Part shown: one piece after another, positions 58,362 through 64,000 of the stretch
Position numbering within the stretch: the stretch's first letter is position 1
Layout of the letters: every line of letters starts with the position of its first letter
Assembly (NCBI GenBank): GCA_027563935.2
Contig: CM050450.1
Coordinates: forward strand, 91,448,439 to 91,512,438
Source: Costus lasius
Lineage: Eukaryota; Streptophyta; Magnoliopsida; Zingiberales; Costaceae
Direction of reading: 5' to 3'
DNA length: 64,000 nt
Made by a program: the position numbers and the translations under genes
The notes under the pieces: model-generated
What the model was told of the DNA's origin: nothing
Databases searched by the model: none
The model's input: only the letters and a program-made list of their open reading frames with translations

Positions 58362-59847
58362 TGATGCCTTGTCGTATGTTGCATTTCCTGATATATTTAT
58401 TTCACAAATTAAGGCCTATTTTGTTACTTTTATATCTCTTTTAGCACTTATTTCCTTGTTATTTTCGGAATCTACACATTTCTTTGTCTTTCATGTGTTT
58501 CAAATTAAATCACTTATCTATGGAGCTTAAAACTGGAAATAAAGTTATAAAGTGGTTAAGGATGGAAAGAAGAAGCTTCCCAGCAATTTTTAGCTCAGAC
58601 AGAAATTATTACTGAAAATACGTCCTGCCCATGAAAGTGTTCACGGCTGTATTTCTGAGGACGAATATTTCACATTATTTTCGAGCCGTAATCGAAGACA
58701 CGACCGTGAAACGCGGGAATAAAATTTTGGAATCATGTTCACCGAGAATTTCACGGTCCAGCCTGTAAAACAGAATACACCCGTGAATTCAACTGCAGGC
58801 ACAACGCAGAATTTGGCCGAGAACTTCACGGGCCAGCCCAAGAAATGTTTCACACCTGTATTTTTATCCGCAGATCGTGACTCTTGGCATTTCTCCCTCG
58901 TTCCAAGTCAGATTTTGGCAATCTTGGTGTCAAAATGATGAGAATTAGAAGGGCTACACGTCAGAAACCAAAGGAAGTCGATCAGACATATAAAAGGAAA
59001 CATTTTGGGGGGAAAAATGGATCGACTCCGAGAGGACAGCGAGGAGAAGGAGAACAAGGAAGAAGACAGTGCTTGGAACTAGATCTAGGGGGAAAGTTAG
59101 CATTTTCTCCTCTATTTTCATCTTGTAACTCTTCTGCCTTGTGTATTCATTCATCTAAAAGAGATTTTAACCGAAACTAGTTGTAGCGTAAACACTCAAT
59201 CAAATTTTTGGGCGTAGCCCACTTTTCAATCTATGAACTGATTGTGTTGCTTTTATGAGATTTTCTTGACTCTACTCGATCTTTACTGTGTTTATTTCGT
59301 AATCTTCGACTTGATCAATTGAATTTTACTCTAGTCGTTATGAGAAGTACTGAAAGGGAAAATTGTGACGACTGGTCTGTTTTGATTGGGCTAGTAGGTT
59401 TTGCCACGAAAGTAGGTAAAATGTGCCCGCAGAATTTATATTCTCCTGCACTCATTGGATCGACCCGGTTCGTTCTATCATGAAAGTAGAAGGACGGTCG
59501 GGTTTGGTACCAAGTTACACCGCCGAAAGGGGGTAACTTGTAAACTCGAGAATTTCCGTGGTTTCAGATTATCTCTAGCAAAGCTTTTCATTTAGTTCTT
59601 GATTGTTGGTGTGGTGAACCCCTTAAATCTGATTTTTCTCATAACAACTGTCTTTCTTCTATTTTCGCTGTCAATTGGAGTTGTTTTAGTTGTTTACTTG
59701 ATTTTGAACATTAAACCGATAACACTCTCAGTTACGAAGTTGTTTAGCTATTGAAATTAAGAATTATTGGTACTTGACTCAACCGTCCTCGTGGGAATGA
59801 TACTATATACTACCGCGATAAAGCGGTTACGCTTGCGGCGAGTACCA
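58362..59847 (+). repeat. 3' LTR of element D (1486 bp)
   Basis: TGATGCCTTG...GAGTACCA, close partner of 45314-46803. The array copy is at about 58617-58865 and TATAAAA at 58989-58995. Followed by the ATAAT duplication. Confidence 0.94.
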
Positions 59848-59852
59848 ATAAT

Positions 59853-60686
59853 GAATCTACCTTTTCTGCAAGAGAACGCAAACCATCACCATCGTTCTTA
59901 CCCTGAGAAGGCCGATAAAGCACTCCTCTCTCCGAAGCCCACTCGTTGTGATTTAGCGCCATCTCCTCAATCAAGGCATGGGCTGCATCAACAGTCTTGT
60001 TCATCAATGCTCCTCCTGCAGCAGCATCAACAGTTAAGCGTGTATTGTAAAGCAAACCATTATAGAAAGTTTGAATTAAAACCCAGTCTTCCACTCCATG
60101 GTGGGGGCACTTCCGTTGAAGCTCATTGAAGCGTTCCCATGCTTCACTCATTGATTCACCATCTCTTTGAGCAAAGCCTGTGATTTGGTTCCTCAACTGG
60201 ATCATCTTACTAGGTGAAAAATACTTCTGCAAGAAGGTGTTTGACAACCGCTCCCAAGTAGTGAATGTCCCAGTCGGATGTGCACGAAGCCAAGTTTTTG
60301 CTCTGTCCCTGACAGAAAAAGGAAACAGTCTTAGTCTAAGGGCATCGTCAGATACACCATTAATCTTATGGTGTCACAAAATTCAAGGAAAAGGGATAAG
60401 TGTTGGTTTAGATCTTCCAAAGGAGATCCTCAATCTGATTCTATTGGATCAATGATAAGAACGCTGGTTTGATCTCAAAGTTGTTTGCATGTATAACAGG
60501 CCTAGTGATGCTGGAACGAATTCCCTATGTATTTGGGGCTGCATATTCTCTAAGTGTTCTCCTCTCTGCCATAATGGATTCTTGCTCTCTTACTTCGACA
60601 AATCCCAACTTCCTACGCAGTCTAAGTGTTTTATTAATTTCAGGATCAAAGGGAACTAATGGTCCTGACCTAAGATTTCTGCGCAT
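59853..60686 (-). pseudogene. Gag of element C, N-terminal block
   Basis: Start ATG at 60684-60686 (MRRNLRSGPLVPFD). The frame meets two TAG codons within its first 80 or so codons and a frameshift near 60430. It then becomes readable as RDRAKTWLR and, to 59853, as LQKYFSPSKMIQLRNQI, FAQRDGESMSEAWERFNELQ, HHGVEDWVLIQTFYNGL and TRLTVDAAAGGALMNK. Homologous to D gag 46961-47621 plus 49846-49990. Severed by D at 59847/59848. Confidence 0.85.
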
Positions 60687-60837
60687 AAACAGGTAGAAAG
60701 TCAGAAAAGTTCAGAAATTGTAGAGCTTAAAAGAAAATCAGAATCTATCACAGAAAGTAGTAAAAAAAACAAAAAACAAAAAACAAAAACTTAGTCTAGT
60801 GATAATAACAACTATATCAATATCAACAAAACCGAAG

Positions 60838-60855
60838 TCCCCAGCAACAGCGCCA
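60838..60855 (-). promoter_or_regulatory. Primer binding site of element C (tRNA-Asp, two mismatches)
   Basis: Minus strand TGGCGCTGTTGCTGGGGA, differing from D's site by two C-to-T changes. It lies 6 bp from the LTR end. Confidence 0.85.
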
Positions 60856-61136
60856 AAAACTTGTTGTGTCCGTAAGTGCACGGATACTCGAAGTAATATT
60901 TAAGATATCGAACCATAGGGACTTCGCTGTTAAGTACTAACTAATTGAGTTTTCACTAGCTAAGCAAATCGAAGGTTGTGTAAATAGCAATCAAACTGTA
61001 ATCGAAGTAAATCAAAATGAGAGAATCGGGACTAGGGGTTCATTCGTCTTAATATTCATGACTAAATATGATTAAAGATTCATCAATTTATCTTTGTTAT
61101 GGTTAAGATATAATTCACTTGATAAACAAACTAATT

Positions 61137-61295
61137 CACTCTCGTGCAGTTAGTTTACAAGGAACGATCCTCACTCTCGTGCAAGATCAATTCAATGCTA
61201 AATATAAGTGAATTTTGACTAAAGAGATAAAGAATCACTCTCATGCATTCTACCTCAATATCAAGATCTCAAGCAAAACCAAGCACTCTCGCACC
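61137..61295. repeat. CACTCTCGTGCA repeats in the C LTR
   Basis: CACTCTCGTGCA at 61137-61148 and 61172-61183, CACTCTCATGCA at 61236-61247, and CACTCTCGCACC at 61284-61295, unevenly spaced (35, 64 and 48 bp). Position is toward the R/U5 end of the LTR. Possibly a protein-binding site cluster. Confidence 0.55.
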
Positions 61296-61756
61296 TTAGT
61301 TTCACAGGTTTTACTCAAGGCTTTCTAACAATCTAACATCTATCTCTAGCATGTTATCATGTCTAAAACAACAATAAATTCTAGGTCATAACATTAACAA
61401 GAAATAAGCTTCTAAAATCTATGGGTAAGAACACAAGCAATCTCTTGCGATGAGCTCTTACAATAAATTCTAGGGTTCCAAGTTCTATGATATCATCTTC
61501 TCAGTCCATAGCATAAAACTCTAAAAGTTGTTAATGCATGATGCTAAAAACGATTGAAAGCATAAATCACTTGAGTAAAATAACCATAGCAAAGATATAT
61601 TGATGTGAGAAAAGTTATCTAGTCATTGAAATATCAAGAGAATAACACCCTATGTCCCAAGAGGAGTTTAAGCTAGCATGGTGAAGAAGTTAAAATATTC
61701 CATGGTTTTAGAGAGTCAAAAATCAAAGGAAGAGAAGAGTTTAGAAAATACATCAC

Positions 61757-61778
61757 GGCTGTGAAATATTTCACAGCC
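61757..61778. repeat. Perfect 22-bp palindrome in the C LTR
   Basis: Half-site GGCTGTGAAAT followed directly by its exact reverse complement. Flanked by AAATACATCAC and CATATTTTG, so it looks like an outlying unit of the same ATACGG/TTCACGG theme as the array. Confidence 0.7.
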
Positions 61779-62149
61779 ATATTTTGCAAGTTGAAATGGT
61801 GAACAGTGTTGGCGCCTCTTCTTTCTTTGATTTCTCTTCCAATTGACCTCCTTTCGTTCTAAAACTTCTGGTACGTTGTCTCCTCCTCCCGGCGAAGCTT
61901 CAGTATGAATTTTGCTATCTGAGATGGTATGGATTCGTCGCGATGGCGTAACCCTAGGCAGCCGTATGAATTGTGATTTCTCTCTGTCGAGTGGATGAAA
62001 ATTAGGGCTTTTTGTGTCGTCCTCTTCCTCTCGTTGGTTGCCTCCTAATTGCTTCTTACAGCATCGAATTTAAGGGTTTGGAACACTCGCAATCGTCTCC
62101 GCAAAAATCAGGCGTCGAAATTGACCTGGGAGTCTCGTTCAAAAATAGA

Positions 62150-62580
62150 AATACAACAGTGTAATAGTTCACGGCCCTACCGTAAAATCCGCTAAACTCT
62201 CTGGTCGGAAACGTCTGGAAAATACGACTAGTGAAATAGTTTACGGCCCTGCCGTAAAATCGATTGAGCGTTCTGTTCTGAAAGTGCTGGGAAATACGGC
62301 ACCATAATATGGTTCACGACACCGCCGTAAAATCGGCTGAACTCTCTGGTCGGAAACGTTTGGAAAATACGGCCCGTGAAATAGGTTATGGCAGTGCCGT
62401 AATTTCAGCAATGGTTTCTGTTCCGAAAGTGCTCCAAAATACAGTCGTTCTTTACAGTGGTGCCGTAAAATCCGGAAAGTTTTCTATTTGGAAAATCGCC
62501 AAAATACGGCCGTGCTCTCGATAATACGGTAGCTGCGAAAAATACGGTACCATATTATAAATACGGCCCTGCCGTATTTT
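62150..62580. repeat. Spaced-palindrome array in the C LTR
   Basis: Units begin near 62150, 62222, 62294, 62366 and 62440, with shorter ones after; period about 72 bp, the same as the internal array at 21146-21545 and in the same orientation. Typical unit: ATACG...GTGAAATAGTTTACGG then CCCTGCCGTAAAATC. Linkers alternate between two versions (CTCTGGTCGGAAACGT and TCTGTTCTGAAAGTGCT), implying a roughly 144-bp higher-order repeat. Confidence 0.8.
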
Positions 62581-62834
62581 GGTCCTCAGCCTCGATTTGC
62601 TTGAAATTTCTTGTGTGACCTCTTCTTGATGTTGAGAATTCTTCTATGTATTTGATTTTGCTCGAAAACACCCTAAAATGATGCCTTTTTACCTGAAAAT
62701 CATGAAAAACCAAAATAGAAGTAGACTTTGTAATATTAGATGGATTCAGCATAAAAACAAGTAAAAGATCCTCAATTTAGCATGAAAAGGTATTTAAAAT
62801 GATACAAAATATACTATATATTTTGGTGTCATCA

Positions 62835-63919
62835 ATGCTTCTTGGTTTGAATGAAGATATTTTTGTATGATGTTGATGAATTTTGCAATGATGTGTAATA
62901 AGGATTTCTTTTGAAAAATATAGCAGATACCATGCCAAAATTTTTAGGAGCTTTCATGCATATCGATTTCTGAAAGTTGGAAATAGATTTAATATGTTGA
63001 TTTTATTTCTCTGATATAATCTATTTGTTGGAATTTTTTTCATTAATTGATGCATGAAATTCTACATAAATGCATTGTTTAATGAATGTGATCTTGAAGT
63101 GAAATAATTCTTTTGAATAAAGTGAGCATATTTGCATATGTTTTTGAGTTGCTACCAACTGATTAATCTAGTTGATCTTTATAATCTTTTATGTTATTTG
63201 TTGGGAAAAAGAAATCCAAATCCATGAAAAAGAATGACTCCCTTACTTAGCACTATGCAAAATTGACAGTGAAACCTAAAGACATGGGTTTAAGTCCACA
63301 AAAAGAAAAAAGAATAACTCCTCTTCTTGGCATTGTGTTTACAATGGTACCTATGACAATAGTTGAAGTTTCAATGAAAAAGTGTGTATGTATGTGGATG
63401 CATGCCAAGGGAGAGTTCCTTTGACATTGACTCCTATGTCTCAAGAAAATTCTTTCTACTTATGAGACATGAATTCTATTATGTGTGGTTATGTGACCAA
63501 CATACTCTAAATTCGACACCGGAAAAAGGGTAGTAATCGATTAAGAGAATGTCAAGGACAAATGAAAAAAAAAAAAGAGGGAGAGAGAAAAAAAAATTTG
63601 AGTGGAAAAAGATTTGGAGATCCTATTCCTGTAAATAAAAACATATTAGATGATAATCTTAAAAACAAGATTAATTCATGAGAATGAAATTCTATTACTA
63701 TGCATATTGTGAAATTTTATTTGACTGAGTTTTTTAGTCTTAAAGATTAATTTCAGAAGATGATGTATTTACTTGGAAATTTTGTGTGGGATTAATGAAA
63801 TTTTCTATGGATTATTATATTTTAGAAATTTATTTGTCATGTGAAAGTTTATTTTTTAATACTCAGTATTGATTTACTTTATTTGCTTGAGGACAAGCAA
63901 AGTTTGAGCCATATGTATT
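62835..63919 (+). mobile_element. Element F: 3' non-coding end of a Tat/Athila-like element
   Basis: AT-rich, non-coding. It ends GCTTGAGGACAAGCAAAGTTTGAG (63884 onward) and TATTTGATGAC, a form of the polypurine region before Tat/Athila LTRs. Element C is inserted here, so F is the outermost layer. The rest of F lies elsewhere. Confidence 0.55.
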
Positions 63920-64000
63920 TGATGACTACAAATTTCATAGTGAATTTCATGCTTATTCCATCAAGTTTTTGAGTCATATTCATGCTTCTTTGCTTATTTT
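63920..64000 (+). repeat. Start of the F 3' LTR (partial)
   Basis: TGATGACTACAAATTTCATAG follows the polypurine-like region and resembles the LTR starts of C and D. Only 81 bp are visible, so this is a boundary prediction. Confidence 0.45.

Larger units (their letters stand above)
45314..59847 (+). mobile_element. Element D: Athila-like Ty3/gypsy (plus strand) with solo LTR H inside
   Basis: LTRs 45314-46803 and 58362-59847, tRNA-Asp primer site, gag, protease, RT, RNase H, integrase, a palindrome array, a third ORF, and a polypurine tract before the 3' LTR. ATAAT duplications flank it. About 12.3 kb once the 2224-bp solo LTR and its 5-bp duplication are discounted. Coding regions carry several stops and at least three frameshifts. 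Confidence 0.95.
19918..62834 (-). mobile_element. Element C: old Athila-like Ty3/gypsy, broken into three blocks
   Basis: Minus-strand element reassembled from position and reading direction. Right block 59848-62834 (5' LTR, tRNA-Asp primer site, gag N-terminus); middle block 44779-45313 (gag zinc knuckle region); left block ~19918-25635 (end of gag, protease, RT, RNase H, integrase, spacer array, truncated third ORF). D separates right and middle, E separates middle and left, and A cuts the third ORF. Its 3' LTR is out of view. It carries many in-frame stops and several frameshifts and is the oldest well-resolved element here. Confidence 0.85.
60862..62834 (-). repeat. 5' LTR of element C (about 1973 bp)
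   Basis: Left end TGTTGTGTCCG beside the primer site. The right end is placed at GTGTCATCA (62834) because the element strand then starts TGATGACACC, like other Athila/Tat LTR starts (D: TGATGCC; F: TGATGAC). The partner LTR is out of view, so the right end is inferred. Contains four CACTCTCGTGCA-like repeats, a 22-bp perfect palindrome and the palindrome array. Confidence 0.72.

Noticed and set aside
61137..61295. CRISPR-like repeat-spacer array
   Set aside because: Repeats are 12 bp with unequal spacing inside a plant LTR.
62309..62524. 71-codon ORF across the C LTR array
   Set aside because: It arises from the 72-bp repeat period, a multiple of three that keeps frames open. No protein evidence.

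Overview
This is plant nuclear DNA, almost certainly repeat-rich (peri)centromeric or other heterochromatin. I see no host gene, rRNA or intact tRNA gene. Essentially every base belongs to LTR retrotransposons inserted into one another. The evidence for a plant is the pol lineages (Athila-like and Tat-like Ty3/gypsy, chromovirus gypsy, Angela/TAR-like Ty1/copia), primer sites matching initiator tRNA-Met and tRNA-Asp, and LTRs of 1.5-2.6 kb. The species cannot be named from this; Athila diversity makes a seed plant, probably a eudicot, likely.

Layout, using my own labels. F is a plus-strand Tat/Athila-like element whose 3' end lies at 62835-64000. C is an old minus-strand Athila-like element inserted in F. 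It is seen in three pieces (about 19918-25635, 44779-45313, 59848-62834) because later elements landed in it. A is a minus-strand copia (6187-8372 and 17455-~19917) that interrupts C's third ORF. Inside A sit X (1-6186, minus-strand chromovirus running off the left edge) and B (8373-17454, complete minus-strand copia). E (25636-44778) is a minus-strand chromodomain gypsy inserted in C, and inside E sits G (29045-38068), a copia of the same family as B. D (45314-59847) is a plus-strand Athila-like element inserted in C's gag, and D itself carries H, a copia solo LTR (47622-49845). Five insertions (B, D, E, G, H) have both ends and a matching 5-bp target-site duplication in the window, so the nesting order is well supported.

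Coding state. X (open from its start codon to the window edge, at least 1461 codons) and B (1291 codons with all domains) look intact. G, E, A, C and D carry premature stops, strikingly often TAG where CAG or TGG is expected. C and D also carry frameshifts.

Most interesting structure. Both Athila-like elements, C and D, carry an array of spaced short palindromes (theme TACGG...CCGTA, period about 60-75 bp) in two places: in the LTR, starting about 255 bp from its 5' end, and between integrase and the third ORF, ending about 540-550 bp before that ORF's start codon. Other points to check are a tRNA-like Pol III promoter with a T5 terminator antisense in the E LTR, twin conserved hairpins in the copia leaders, and a poly-G expansion in one LTR of B.
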